Notes: a model not told the origin generated them from the sequence alone. DNA of 64,000 bases from Pyxicephalus adspersus (GCF_032062135.1 NC_092861.1:144456628-144520627); one strand, 5' to 3'. Counted from the first letter of the stretch, positions 1 through 12,060 are shown. Made by a program: numbers and translations.

Positions 1-286
1 TAATGATAAAAATGATTGTAATACTGAAGGAATGTCAAATAAGTGGATGGAACATCAAATATCTGTAGTTGATTGGAGGGATTAATTTATTTATTGTAAA
101 ATGTTGTGTATGCCTCTCATTCCTCTTACTTTTTATCCCACATCAGGAAAATTTTTGTTAATAAGATAAATTATAACTGTCATTGAAATAGGTGTTCCCA
201 TTAAAAAAAATTCCCCACACTTTTGAATTACTTTCAATTTATGTGAAAGTCAAGCAGGGAATATCTTTTTTGAGATTGTAAAGGCT

Positions 287-1150
287 ATGTTTACACTGAC
301 CATGAGGTTGTGGTGTATTTACTGCTTCCTCATGCCAGAGAACCGCCTGTCTCTTGGGAGATGTGAACTGGTGCCCAAAACTGGACTGCATATTCCAGAT
401 GTGCTCTGCTTTGTACAGGGGCAGGATTATGTCTCCATCTCTGCAGTCTATTCATCCTTTAATACAAGAAGGCACTTTAGATATTGCAGCTTGGCATTGC
501 ATGCTAGTATTTGGTCCATGATCTACCAGAACCCCCAGATCCTTTTCCATTCCTGACTCCCCCAAATGTATTCCCCCTAGACAGTATGAAGCATGCATGT
601 TAGCTCCCAAGTGCATAATTTTATTTATCTATATTAAATGTCATTTGCCACTTGGCTGCCCAATCAAACACTACATCCAGGTCCCTGTAGATTATAGACA
701 TCCTGTATGGACATAATTCCATTACATAGTTTGGTGTCATCTGCAAACACAGAAATGGTACTTGTACTACTGGTACTACTTGTGATCCCAAACTCTATAT
801 CATTTATAAAGATGTTAAACAGTAAAGGTCCCAACACTGAACTCTGGGGTACACCACTAATACCCTTAGACCATTCAGAGTATGAATCATTAAATACAAC
901 TCTCTAGATGCAAACTATAAGCCAGTTCTCTATCCATTTACAGATTGACTTTTCTAAACCTAATTGCACCAACTTGCATATTAACCGTCTGTGGGGTACA
1001 GTGTCAAATGCTTTAGCAAAGTCCAAGTACACTGTATCAACTGCTATTCTACTGTCTGCCTGTTTACTTACTTCCTCATAAAAAGAGAGTAAATTTGTTT
1101 GACAACTTCGGTCTTTCTTGAAGCCATGCTGACTATCACTTATATTATTA
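287..1150 (-). mobile_element. CR1/L2-clade LINE reverse transcriptase fragment
   Basis: Read on the minus strand, this encodes a decayed non-LTR retrotransposon reverse transcriptase. From about 1140 downward I can read QHGFKKDRSCQTNLL, then the YLDFAKAFDTVPHRRL block near 1035-980, then [20 protein letters not shown] near 860-790, then an F-A-D-D-T-K-L catalytic block near 745-720. Several frameshifts and stops break the frame, so it is dead. It is 5'-truncated, as is usual for target-primed insertions. A segment at about 361-427 matches a second fragment of the same family at 29213-29279. The clade call rests on the [17 protein letters not shown] block; CR1 and L2 cannot be separated by eye. 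Confidence 0.85.
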
Positions 1151-1156
1151 TTTTCC

Positions 1157-1365
1157 TAAAGCTCTATAAGGCTAGAGAGAATACACTATCATGAGTGAAG
1201 CTGGGTTATCCAGCAAACCTAAAATGGATTACTTCAAAATCATTTGCTATGTGCTAGCAAATGTTTTGAATCCTGGACCAGATCCATTCCAGGTTTGCTG
1301 GATCACCCGGCTTCCCTGATGAAAGTGTATCCTCTCCAGCCTTGGAAAGCTTCAATAAATCAAGC
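1157..1365. mobile_element. Palindromic MITE family 1, copy a
   Basis: Two inverted arms of about 90 bp surround a short centre. The left arm reads about AAAGCTCT..AAGGCT..AGAGA.ACACT; the right arm ends CCTCTCCAGCCTTGGAAAGC. The centre carries the family's TGCTAGCAAATGTTTTGAAT word. It abuts the 5' edge of the LINE fragment. It has no coding capacity, so it would be a non-autonomous DNA transposon. Confidence 0.8.
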
Positions 1366-2202
1366 TCACACTGTTCTATGCAGATTAGAAATGCTCTTTT
1401 TGATATTTGACGCTCCAATGTGATCTTCCAGCACCTCTTGAATTGCTGCATTTCTTAGTAGGTATGTTACCCCCAAACCATAAAGGTTGCCTTGTTTCTG
1501 GGGGTCACAGCCGACTTGGCATTGGGAAGTTTTTATTACAACACAGAGACGATTGGGCACCTTATTTAGCCTATTTATTAGCACTTGCTTCTCCTTACAT
1601 TGTGTTTCCTTTTACAGATTTACTTTAGATAGACTTGGTGCTATTTTTAATAAAATAAAGTCCATTCTAGAAGATAATCAACAAATCCAGCTCTCTGAAA
1701 CCTTCTTCTGATGAAAAAAAAGATATTGGCTAGACTCAGAGTAAAGTGTGTCCTTTGCTTTCAACTCAAATGTATCAGATTGCTGCAAACTAGACTGCAA
1801 CATTGATTTCCAGTACTAGCTCCCAAAATAGTAAACACATTTAAATTGATAGGACATCTGGGTAAAGGGGATATATTAGAAAGAGACAGGCATATAATAT
1901 AATGCTCCTTGAGGAGAAAATATGCCCTACTTACAGCAGAACTTTTTTATGATTTCAAGTAAGAATTTCTATTTTATTATATGTGCCTGCTGTTGTACTA
2001 ATTACAATCATTGATTTCAGATTTAGTAGACCTGGGCCCATCCACCAACAATAGATTACCTGGTTCCTTTGTAGCTTGGGGAAATGTTGTGCATCTGCCC
2101 AGTAGTTGCATCTTCTACAAGGTGGTCTTGCTTTATCTCATTCTGTGTTGTTGCAATGGTGCTGGGTCAAGTAGGGAACAATGATGTCCCTAGTTGAGTC
2201 CT

Positions 2203-2325
2203 TCTGGGAAAGAGCAGGGTCCTCTCCTTCTCCTGTGTCACTGTCATTTGCAACCTCTATTTAATGTACAGCCCTGCATAATATGTTGGCGCTATATAAA
2301 TACTGTTTAATGATAATATTAGTCT
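2203..2325 (+). mobile_element. L2-like LINE 3' end, short fragment
   Basis: This is the 3'-terminal piece of the family whose fuller copies are at 3430-3858 and 5480-5875. It has the sequence order GGGCAGGGTCCTCTCC, CTGTGTCACTGTC, TTTAATGTACAG, TTGGCGCTATATAAATACTG, followed by an ATT-rich tail. Confidence 0.75.
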
Positions 2326-2714
2326 TCCAGCAAGACTACTTACAAAAACAAAATGGCTTTCAGGAGGGAGAGCTTTCCTGATTGATGTAAAAGTGTCAAG
2401 TACCAGAGATTGGTGTTCAAAAGTGTGAAAATGTTTCTTTTTAGCTCCTTTTTATTTAATGCTTTCGAACATTCTAATGTGGTTTAGGAGTCTCAAAATG
2501 ACCCATTATTTTAGGGTTTATGAAACTGGCATCCACAGGACTGCTGTAACAGGAGTGGATGACAACCCGGAGTGGCTGGTGGGTATCAACATAAACTGCT
2601 GTTGAATAGTACTAATATGATACGAAGACCCGATACAGTATACAACTGCAGAATCACATGTTATGCTTACACCAGCCATCGGCCGTTTTGAGCTTCATTT
2701 ATAGACCAGGTGTA

Positions 2715-2862
2715 CATGTAAGCTCTTCAGGGCAGGGTCCTCTCCTTCTCCTGTGTCACTGTCTGTATCCGTCTGTCATTTGCAAGCCCTATTTATTGTA
2801 CAACACTGCGTAATATGATGGCGCTATATAAATCCTTTTAATATTATTAATAACAATAATAA
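2715..2862 (+). mobile_element. L2-like LINE 3' end, short fragment
   Basis: Same 3'-UTR words as the copy about 500 bp upstream (GTAAGCTCTTCAGGGCAGGG, TGTCACTGTCTGTATC, GGCGCTATATAAAT), ending in a degenerate ATT/AAT tail. The simple-sequence tail after the TATAAAT word marks the true 3' terminus. Confidence 0.8.
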
Positions 2863-3429
2863 GGGTCAATGGCTGCCCAATGGCCAAGAGGAGAACCCAG
2901 AAATGGCAAGGACAATGGTGGCAGCAAATAATAGAGCAGCGGAGTCTGGACCTGTTATCTATGGAGAGGGGTGTACTAGGTAAGTGCACCTAATGTACAG
3001 TCATACTGGGTATACGTGCAGATTATGGTAAGCCCCCCCCCCCATCACAACCACTACCATAGACCTTGAGAATTTTGTTCTGCTCATGCCCATAGGATCA
3101 GCCAGGTGGACAGCCTCCATATTGCTGTCAGTTTAGGTTTCCTAAAACACTGTAAAAAGTAATCATAAAATATGAACTCCAAGCATGCCACAAATAGAAA
3201 AAGAAAATGTGGTTTATACATAAATCAAAGTGAAAATATGGTCATTAAAATAATATGGCATTTTGTAAACACTGTGATGTTTCCCTTAATTTTGCATATT
3301 CATATGAGATAAGAATTGTTCTTTGCAATTGTTCTCCTCTAAGATATACTTCATTGATAGCTTTCATTTTTCTTACTAACCCACCCCCATACATAAACCT
3401 GTATTATCAGCAGAACTGACTTTCTTCTT

Positions 3430-3490
3430 TTATTATTATTATTATTATTATTAATAATATTATTAATAATAATAATAATAATATTAATAA
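3430..3490. repeat. Imperfect (AAT)n microsatellite
   Basis: ATT and AAT triplets run in both senses for about 60 bp. It is the tail of the adjoining minus-strand LINE fragment rather than an independent microsatellite. Confidence 0.9.
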
Positions 3491-3858
3491 ACTGTATTTG
3501 TAAAGTGTTACCATATTGCACAGCGCTGTACATTAAATGGGGGTTGCACATGGCAGACAGATACAGACAGTGACACAGGAGGAGGAGAGGACCCTGCGCA
3601 GAGGAGCTTACAGTCTAGGAGGTGGGAGAAGTAGCACACAATAGGAGGGGAGATATGGAGTGGTGGGAAGTAGTGAGAGTTTTAAGAGACAGAAGAAGAC
3701 GGGTAGTCTTAAAAAAGATGGGTTTAAATGTGCAGAAACTATTAGCAAGCCGAATAGGACGAGGAAGACCATTGCAGAGAGTGAAGGCAGCGCTAAAAAA
3801 ATCTTGGAGCCATGCATGTGACGAGGTTTTGACTGAGGAAGTCATTAGTCTCTATTAG
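3430..3858 (-). mobile_element. L2-like LINE 3' end with AAT tail
   Basis: A minus-strand copy. The interval 3430-3490 is the simple-sequence tail, followed leftward-to-rightward by the reverse complement of the 3' UTR and the C-terminal end of a reverse transcriptase. The minus-strand translation around 3845-3720 contains LQDFFSAAFTLCNGLPRPIR, matching the LWN-L-P..I C-terminal block typical of L2-like LINE proteins. A stop and a frame change show it is dead. Confidence 0.8.
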
Positions 3859-4278
3859 GATATGTTTGATACTTTTAGGGCACTTTAATCATGACTAAAA
3901 CACTTCTTTATTGTCCAGTTTTACAAATCTTCTTCACTTTTATGCTTTCATTATCACTAAATTTTAAAAGTAGCTATGACTTCAAAAGGAGCCGTCATGG
4001 TTTTAAAACAAACTCCATACATTCCCATTGTGGTTTATGGTGTTCTCCATTTTCTAAGTGGCAATGCCCAATATGGTAATCTAAAAAATGTCAATCAGGA
4101 TGATTGCCAGATTATAAATATGGTGGATGGGGCAGTAAAACTCAAAAGTGATGGTAATTATAAATGTGGGGATGTTTTCTGGGGTTCAATGAAAACTTAA
4201 ATAGGGCAAACTGAAATACGTTATTATTTGTGTACCTATTCAGACATCAAGCTTGTAATGTAATCTGTCATCTCACAA

Positions 4279-4280
<2 letters not shown>

Positions 4281-4328
<48 letters not shown>
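4281..4328. repeat. (AT)24 microsatellite
   Basis: An uninterrupted AT dinucleotide run of 48 bp. Length is likely to be polymorphic and prone to sequencing error. Confidence 0.98.
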
Positions 4329-4330
<2 letters not shown>

Positions 4331-5005
4331 TTATATTGTCCCCGAAGAATAAACTTTTCATTGACTTGTTACAGAAATCACACTCTTTTTCAGTTTCTAC
4401 ACCTGGAGTATGTGGTCCTTGCTACGACCCTGACCTCTGCAGATACGTTATTAGCACTACAATAATAGCTTACTTGTGTTGAGTTCCTCCAGTTGTTATT
4501 TTGGAACAAACATGTTTCCATTTTATGAAGCATGTTTTTTTTTTCTCTTTCCTAACAAAGATTTATTGTGGACGGTGCCAGAAAAATCCCACTTGCCATT
4601 TATCTTTTGGTGCCCACATATCTCTCCTACGGAGTTTCATGGCAGTGATGCAGTACAGGATATTTTTCCAGACCTCTCTCTTTTTATCTTATTGGAAGTG
4701 CAATAAAACTACTTGTAGTGTTTTTGACCTTCTCTGCCACGAGTTACTTCTTCACCGGCTCGACAATTGTTTTTATTCTTTTGTCCATCTGCGGTAACGG
4801 TGACAACTCCACATTGCGTTCATTTTATTTTGTATATAAAATATTAGATTTAAAGGTTCTCTGATTTAATCCAGTATGTTTTTTTATCAATCAGTTTGAA
4901 AGAAGTTGCTGCATGTTTTGATATGCCATATTTTTTAATCTGATTTTATCTAGAGAAGAGTCAAAGTGGCATTTGGCTGCGTGTAAATTAGATATTAGGA
5001 ATTGT

Positions 5006-5150
5006 GTATTTATAAAGCGGCGAATCTGACAACCACCATTCTCCGGTGGAGAATCTTTCAGCTCCATGTGTTTTTGATGGCAGTGATTGATTCAGCTCCA
5101 GGGCATGCTTGATGAATGTCTGTTTCATGGCTTTATAAAAAGACCCCGAA
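5006..5150. mobile_element. Palindromic MITE family 2, copy a
   Basis: The left arm is TTTATAAAGCGGCGAATCTG and the right arm reads TGTCTGTTTCATGGCTTTATAAAAAGACCC. Between them lie CTCCATGTGTTT and GCAGTGATTGATTCA words shared with the copy at 9742-9892. It has no coding capacity. The family is unnamed here; the superfamily is unknown. Confidence 0.65.
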
Positions 5151-5479
5151 GACTTTGTACACATTTTATTTGAAACACCTGGAATAGACTTATCTGGTAT
5201 AAACTGACAGCCTAAATTAGCTTTAATAGAACCTAAACTAATGCTTCAAGTACAAATGCACTAAAAGCAAAGTGTTAAAATTATTATTTTTTATGAATTT
5301 AAAAAAAAACTTTCTAAAAACTATGGGACTTTTGTTTCCATAGAGGTTGGCACCTTACTCAGGTTTTTTATCTTCTCTTCATTCCTCCTGAAACAAATAA
5401 TCATCCCATCTAAACTCTGTATCTGTTTAATTATTTCAGTATTTTTAGTGCTCGTGTGCCACTTACCTTTCTGACCTGA

Positions 5480-5981
5480 TGGAAAAATAATCCTCTAGTC
5501 CCTCTCTTCGCTCCTCCAATGACCTACTAATGACTTCTTCACTCATAACCTTATCACACGCACGGCTCCAAGACTTTTCTAGAGCTGCCCCGACTCTCTG
5601 GAATGGTCTTTCTCGTCCTATTCAGCTTGCTCCTACTTTCTAAACATTTAAAAGAGCACTTGAAACCCATCTTTTCAAACTTGCCTGCCCATTTTCATTT
5701 GTCTTTTAAAACCCTCACTACTTACCCACCATTTCATATCCCCCCTCCTATTGTGTGATACTTCCACAACGTCTTAGATTGTAAGCTCTTCTGGTCAGGG
5801 TCCTCCTGTGTCACTGTCTGTATCTGTCTGTCATCTGCAACCCCTATTTAATGTACAGTGCTGTGTAATATGTTATACAGACAGTGACAGGGGACAGTGA
5901 GCAGGGGACCCTGCCCAAAAGAGCTTACAATCTAAGAGGTTTATAAATACTGTTTACTACTACTACTACTACTACTACTAC

Positions 5982-6014
<33 letters not shown>
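5480..6014 (+). mobile_element. L2-like LINE 3' end, rearranged, with (ACT)n(AAT)n tail
   Basis: This is the longest plus-strand copy of the family. Residues readable near 5566-5690 are SRAAPTLWNGLSRPIQLAP, then T-F-K-R-A-L-E-T-H-L-F-K-L-A. This is the LWN..LP...FK..LKTHLF C-terminal block of L2-like reverse transcriptases. The 3' UTR follows. At about 5876-5940 part of that UTR appears again in inverted orientation, after which the normal TTTATAAATACTG end and an ACT then AAT simple-sequence tail resume. Confidence 0.82.
5956..6014. repeat. (ACT)n(AAT)n compound microsatellite
   Basis: About ten ACT triplets pass directly into about nine AAT triplets. It sits exactly at the 3' end of the LINE fragment and is best read as that element's tail, later expanded. 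Confidence 0.95.
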
Positions 6015-6016
<2 letters not shown>

Positions 6017-6273
6017 CGGATTTGTACACATACAACAACCACCATATACTGTACTTTAAAAAATAATAAAAATGTTTACATAAATTGAAATCATTCAGGA
6101 AACAGAAAGATGAAAAGACAAAATATTTCTCAAAAGCCTTAAAGAATACAATTATTCATGTACAGCAACAATAATACTAATGCTCATTAATTAGACAGGC
6201 CGTAATTATCTTATTGGGAGCTCAGGTTTAGGAAAATATAAAGCTGGTACAGCAGTGGTACAAAGTGGAACAA

Positions 6274-6298
6274 AATATATATATATATATATATATAT
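6274..6298. repeat. Short (AT)n microsatellite
   Basis: An AT dinucleotide run of about 25 bp in a broadly AT-rich stretch. Confidence 0.95.
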
Positions 6299-6439
6299 TA
6301 GTCGTATTCTGTTTTATTTTGTATAACTATCACTATGATAATAATACATTAATATGATATATTATGATATTGTATTAATGTATTATTATAATATGATAAT
6401 GACAATAATACATACAGTATACATATAAAATGATTTTAG

Positions 6440-6790
6440 ATTTAAACCGGAGCTAAACTTAAATAAAAAAATCCTACTTACCTTACTTATCCTATTCCTG
6501 CTGATCCCTCAATCTCTCCAGCGCTGTCCTCAATTCGGTCCCGAGCCATTCTGAAATCCTCCTTTGTCCCGGTGCTTCCAGGCGTCGCCATATTCTTCCT
6601 TCTTCTTTCTTCTTCTGGCAACATCACCTGATCTCGCTCGGCATTGTGGGAAAAGCCACTTCTGCACATGCTTGAGATTGGGCATGTGCAAAAGGACAGC
6701 CCAATGCCTCCTGGGATACATGACATATGTATTCCAGGAGACTGCAGGCTTCTCATTCATTCTCTACGACCACAGTAGAAAAAAAGAACA
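6440..6790 (-). mobile_element. Interspersed repeat family D, minus-strand copy
   Basis: The reverse complement shares ordered words with 20150-20575: CTCCTGGGATAC-type start, GCACATG.., AAGAAG..AT.GCG, GGACC.A.TCGAGGACA and AGCGC..GAGGGA, then GTAAG before a T-run. This block has far more CpG than the sequence around it. No protein is conserved between the copies, so the open frames here are chance. Function and class are unknown. Confidence 0.6.
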
Positions 6791-7594
6791 AAAAAAACTT
6801 TAAAAAGCTTTAAGAGCCATACTTTCAATGAAAAGCGAGTTGCAGATGGCTTATAATTTGGAGCCTCGTCTCTAAATTTTTAACAAAATAATTTTTTTAT
6901 TGTTCATTCCTTTTTATGTATCCAGAAATATCTATGGCTGTTATTGCATGACTGTACAGTTGCATATAACATATGGTCATCTATGGGGCCTATATAATAA
7001 AATATTCTTCTAACAGTTCTGAATATGGTATATCACTTGTTTAATACATTTCCTAAACAATATTTTTCATTCTATTCTTATTTTACTTTAAAATCCGCTG
7101 TTCATGTTCCCAGGATAACGTTGTTATTTGTAGTGTTACCATTATTATTACATGCAGGTTTTTCGCAAGTTACTGCAGATTTTAACTTTTGCATAATTCA
7201 AAATATGTTTGCTAATTTCTAACAAGGTTTTATTCGCGGCGATTAAAGATGATTTTGTCTTAAAATATACCCTCAAGCAGTACAAATCTCATTTTCTACC
7301 AGTAAACTAAAATAGTCAAGCATTTTCCTGGACATAAAACATGCATTTAAAAAGCAATAAAAACTTCAACAGTTGTAAAATAAGATCGTCAAAATTTTTA
7401 ATCACTGCTATTTTTCCTGCTTTTACATTTTTTAGAACAAAGAAGCAGAACTATAGAAAACTATTAAATATTAAATACCAGTTTAACACTTCCAGAAAAT
7501 CTGTGATTTTAAAGCCAATCTCCAGCTAAAGTTGTTATTTTGGGAGTGAATAGGGAAGAGTTTAAATTTAAGCCTGAATCCAGGTAAATTACAA

Positions 7595-8070
7595 ACTACC
7601 CTTGCAGGGGTTGCATGGTTGTTTTTTGTCTAGTGGTCGTTTGGCACTCGGGAATGGTTTTAGACAAAACAGGACCCAGAGCAAATACGAGGTGGTGTTC
7701 CCAAATGCACAGCTTCCAGCTACCTGCATCCCCTGCCGTTCCATCAGTTGGATATTGGAGAAGGGCCCCAGTCCCCTCATCTACCCAACCCAGCCAGGGT
7801 AGCCAAAGGAAGGACATTAATCTACCTTCACCCCTTACTCCTGCAGACTTCCTTCTCATCCTTCCTTCTCTTGTGCAACCGGACACCAAAGCCTCCTCTC
7901 TAAAGCGCTTTACCCCTTATCCTTACAATATAAGACCTAGTAGTCCTGCATTGTAAGTGGGAAATCCAAAAGCCACCCTTAACCTAGAGAGGGGCAACAT
8001 GTTCCATAAGCTTGAATCGAACATTGTTCCTGCACCTTAATCAGGTGGGCCACCTCCCCAACCCCTCGTG
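7595..8070 (-). mobile_element. Possible tRNA-derived SINE, second type
   Basis: At 8005-8066 the minus strand resembles a tRNA promoter. An A-box-like GGTGGCCCACCTGATTAAG lies at 8058-8036 and a B-box-like GTTCGATTCAAGC at 8022-8010, at a spacing that fits a tRNA head. The 400 bp downstream on that strand (8000-7595) are C/T-rich on the plus strand and unlike the neighbouring intron, and could be the SINE body. A pol III SINE is an inference; no second copy was seen in the window to fix the ends. Confidence 0.35.
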
Positions 8071-9139
8071 TGTGCCTAACTTGTCCAATAGCTGCAGTCT
8101 CTCGTGCTGTCTGCAGTCCAGTCAGTATATATCTAGTAATAGCCTGTTTGCAACTGTGGACTATATATAGGCATAAATGGAACATTGGTGCTATAGTATG
8201 GGTTTGTCCTATTCAAGTCAATTGGAGATTAGTGTGCAGGCAGCCCAGCACTATATTTTTACCAAGCAAGCTTCCGACACCATTTGAGGCTGTAGGCATT
8301 AGAAGAAGTAACTATGTACCTGGGGGGTGTCACACCTGAATTTATCGAGAGGTGTGAATAAAGGTTCTGGGGGAATCTTTTTGAAAAACGTAGACTTCAG
8401 TACTTTAACATAAATTACATAAAAATAGCAGCACAAATAATCTAGCTTTTTTTAAATACAAATAAAATGAATAATACTTGCCACTGTCGCCTTTTCATTG
8501 TCATCACCATTCTTACTATAGTATAACTATTCTTTATTAAATTTGCTAGGAGAATAGAGATATCACGATGATAACATGACAATACCCCAGTGAACCTGGT
8601 TAAACAATAAAGTGATCTCCGAGTTATATATTTTGTGTGGAGCTTCTCTTGCTGTTGTCAGCTCCCTCGACTCTACTTAACACTGGCCCAAATTTACATT
8701 TTTATAACCATAGCCCTACAGAACCCTAAATCAGACCCATAATATCAAGACTTTATTTGGCTATTATGTGAACTAACATCTTAATGTAGTAATTAGTCTA
8801 TCAAACCACAGGACCAAAAAAAAACCTCTTGTTAAAAAACAAAATAATCTTTTGTAGGCACAGCCAGATTTAATATATGACCTTTCCTGCCATTTGTTTT
8901 AGAGCTTAGAATAAATATTATTTATAAGACAATGTACACTGATGTGTTACCTAATGAGGAACACGCATCACCAATTTGACTAGCGGAAGAAATTGTTTGG
9001 AAACAGATGGTTAACAAGCAGTAATCTATGGAGTTCACAGTCAAAATGTAGAAAACTGGTTTGTGCTAATCAAAGGCAAGAACTGTACACAAACTGACTG
9101 CAGAGATCACCAGGTGGAAATGTTTTTACTATTTACTTA

Positions 9140-9418
9140 TGATTATTATTTATTATTTGTATGTATATTGTGCCAACATATTACGCAGAGCTTTTAAAGA
9201 CCATTGTCATGTGTCTGATGTCCCTCTGATAGTCATATGTCCTTACCACAGTCTAAGGAGAATTTTGAGGGGAAGCCGCTTAACCTAACGGTATTTTTTT
9301 GGGGATGTGAAAAGATACCCACAGAAACAGGGGGTGAACATACAAACCTATTGCAGATAGTGCACTGACTGTGACCCTTGTGCTGCAAAGGCAAGAGTGA
9401 TAGCCATTGAGCAAACAA
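9140..9418 (-). mobile_element. tRNA-type SINE with LINE-like 3' tail, copy a
   Basis: Read on the minus strand, the element begins at about 9412 with an A-box-like GCTCAATGGCTATCAC. The B-box region that should follow is deleted. The body has the same word order as the copy at 20812-21128 (GCACTATCTGCA, TTTGTATGTTCACC, AACCTAACGG in reverse, GACTGTGGTAAGGACATATG). It ends at 9190-9140 in a tail matching the L2-like LINE 3' end, followed by an AAT-rich run. The deletion means this copy is probably not transcribable. Confidence 0.72.
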
Positions 9419-9741
9419 TTGTCACAGATCTATTTTTTTTTTCAAAATCATTTTTTAACATTTCTTTGCATGTGATTGGGTATTATTTGCAAAGTAAATC
9501 TTTACCACATTCAGTAAGCATTCAGGGTGATAATTCACTTTGCTAAGTGAACATCCCAAATCCCTTAGGTAAACTAACCCCAGTGTTTGAGGTTAGGCAA
9601 TTGACGGAGCTGTTCTCAGCTACTCCAGTGAATTGGCTAAGCTAAATTAGGGGACATGGATACATATTTCATGTTTAGACCTGAAAATATAATAATTAAA
9701 TAATAAAACTCAATTCAGTTCTTGCATATGCCTTATAGAGC

Positions 9742-9895
9742 GTCAGTTTATACAGCAGTGAATCTGACAATAACTAAAGCATTTCTTGGTAAACAAAATT
9801 CTAGGTCCATGTGTTTCAATAGCAGTGATTGATTCACTGCCATGGAATGTGACCATAAAATGTCAGATTCACTGATTTTAAAATAGACCCAATTT
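9742..9895. mobile_element. Palindromic MITE family 2, copy b
   Basis: Shares with 5006-5150 the ordered words CAGTGAATCTGACAA, TCCATGTGTTTCAATAGCAG, GTGATTGATTCACTGCCATG and a mirrored TGTCAGATTCACTGATTTTA end before AGACCC. The arms pair with each other. Confidence 0.68.
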
Positions 9896-10934
9896 TAATT
9901 TAGGGTGTTTCTTTATCTTTGATGTTTTTTTGTGTATAAACCAATGCCAAACATTAAAGAACAGTCTGAAAAACTTTAGTTTATGCACAATTTCCTCCCA
10001 TCACCTTTGAGAGAAAGGCATATTTCTATCCCATTCCCCTGTGAACTTTGACAATGCAGCACAGGCCATAGTATTCCTGGTATGTCCATTTTTTAGCTCT
10101 CAATTGCATCTCCAGTTATAAATACAGATCTGTGAACTCAGGCCAGTATGGGTAGGCATACAATCCAGAACCTACCAAACATCATATCTGACCTCTTTAA
10201 AATTGGTAATAAATAAATAAACATCGAGTAATATCAAGGACAAAAGCTAATAAAGCATGTCCAGCGTTAGATTTGTTTTTCTGTTTTTGGAAAGAATGAA
10301 TTAAAAACTATAGTTGAAGATGTAATCATCGATTTGTTCTAAAATGAGTTTCTGACTCAAACCCATTAGAAGTGGGGCTTTGTATATTTTAAGGACAATA
10401 GCAGTACCAACGTATCAATTAAAAAAATTCCTCTCTCCATATTCGACTATGGCCATCTTCGTCAATATAAAACACGCACTTATGATTTCACTGACGAGCT
10501 GTCTACCAATACAATAATTGACTATCTGCCATTGTTGAAGGTCTACCTGACCTTTCATAGTCACAACAGACATTGGGAATCTGCTGATGGTGCAGTTATC
10601 TCCCAATTTTTCAAGCATAAATCATTTTCCTACTAACGCCCAAGAACCATACCTGGCAAGCAAAAAAAAGGTAATTAATAGTTCTCCTTTAAATCCTGAT
10701 TTGTAAAGCTTGAGTGCTTTCACTGACATGAACTTACTGTAGGTAAATCTGAAACTGTTAATCAAGATTTTTTTGAAGAACCGTGACATCCGTATTTGAT
10801 GTTGACCATCAAGAGTCACAAAGACAGAGGAACCAGGTTAAAATCCATTATTTGTAAGGGTATTATTACTGTAGAGTTAGCACGAAAAAAAAAAGCTCTT
10901 ACAATCGCCAATATAATATGTTTTTACCACGATT

Positions 10935-11270
10935 CATTTGGGCACTCTTATTATTTAACATGCATTATACAAACGACATTGAGGAGAGAACAGTGAATAA
11001 TGTTTCAATTTGCGTAGATGATAGTAAATTATGTGTCAGGGTAAATACAGGGGAGGATGTAAATTGATTACAGAAGGACACGTAAAGCCTGGAAAATTGA
11101 GCAACTAAGGTGCAGATGAGTTTCCCGCCCGTAGATAAATGGCCTGCACAGCACTTGGGTAGGAAGATTCTTAAGCGGAATATTACCTAAATTGGATTGA
11201 AACAAATAGCTATTCTGAAGAAAGGGACCTTGGGATTTCATAGATAATAAACTGAAAATGTCTAGTTGAC
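10935..11270 (+). mobile_element. Degenerate LINE reverse transcriptase fragment
   Basis: Plus-strand frames read, in order with shifts, LLFNMHYTNDIEE (about 10935-10990), SICVDDSKLCVRVN (about 11010-11045, where VDD replaces the usual FADD) and, near 11220-11255, R-D-L-G-I plus I-I-N-x-K. These are the motif order GPLLF..NDI, ADDTKL, EKDLGI..DNKL of CR1/L2-type LINEs. Stops and indels are frequent, so it is an old dead copy. Confidence 0.7.
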
Positions 11271-11616
11271 ACAGGGCCTGGCCTCTGAATGTTTCTAAAT
11301 AGCAAACAGGTATCGAATTCAAGACCACCATGTTGTTTTGATTGGTGGCTTTGTTGGTAGCCCTACCTATAGAGACAATGGCTGACATCTTTCCTTTTTT
11401 TGATGTTCATCCATTACCCCAATAAGAACCTGTGGTCCTCAATTGTCAGTATAGATGTCCTATACAGTTGTGTTGGCGATCATGTATTATCACTTTTATT
11501 TTTTATGTGGCCTAACAGCAAAAATTGTTTTTGATTTTAGCTGGATTTTAGCACCAATGAACATAGGAGACTTTATTTGCTATCAAAGTCATTACATTAC
11601 CCCTATTCCTCTTTAG

Positions 11617-11826
11617 TGGGCTCTCCAAAGCTGGAGAGTATACACTTTCATCAGTAAAGCTGGGTGACACAGCAAATCTGGAATGGATTTGGTCCAGGAC
11701 TGAAAACATTTTCTAACAAATATCAAAAAACTTTTAAGAAATCCATTCCAGGTTTGCTTGATTGCTCAGCTTTACTAATGAAAGTGTATCCTCTCCAACC
11801 TTTGGGAGTTTTATTACATCAGGCCC
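11617..11826. mobile_element. Palindromic MITE family 1, copy b
   Basis: Left arm GGGCTCTCCAAAGCTGGAGA..ACACTTTCATCAGTAAAGCTGGGT; right arm is its inverted match ending in CCTCTCCAACC and ATCAGGCCC. Both arms carry the GATCCAGCAAACCTGGAATGG-type core with mutations. Non-coding. Confidence 0.88.
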
Positions 11827-11910
11827 AATGTGTTCATCTGCTCTTCCCTATAGAAGAATATCCCTTTACAGAAAAAACTAAACTCTGGGCAAATGAAAAT
11901 TATAGAACCT

Positions 11911-12060
11911 AAGTGATCTACCTGGTATTGATTTCTTAAAAATCATTTGCTATTAGTTGGTAAATGTTTTCAATCCTGGACCAGGTCCTTTCAGGTTTGC
12001 TGGATGACCAAGGTTCACCTATGATAGTCTATCTTAGATAGCTTTAATAAATCAGGCCCA
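11911..12060. mobile_element. MITE family 1, variant subfamily, 5'-truncated
   Basis: Starts inside the left arm (ATTTCTTAAAAATCATTTGC) and has a complete right arm ending AGCTTTAATAAATCAGGCCC. The right arm has TTCACCTATGATAGTCTATC where most copies have TTCACTGATGAAAGTGTATC, which defines the second subfamily. It lies less than 100 bp from the previous copy. Confidence 0.8.

Noticed and set aside
7596..7956. Open frames of about 100 residues on both strands
   Set aside because: No splice context, no recognised domain, and the block may be a SINE body; high GC explains the lack of stops.
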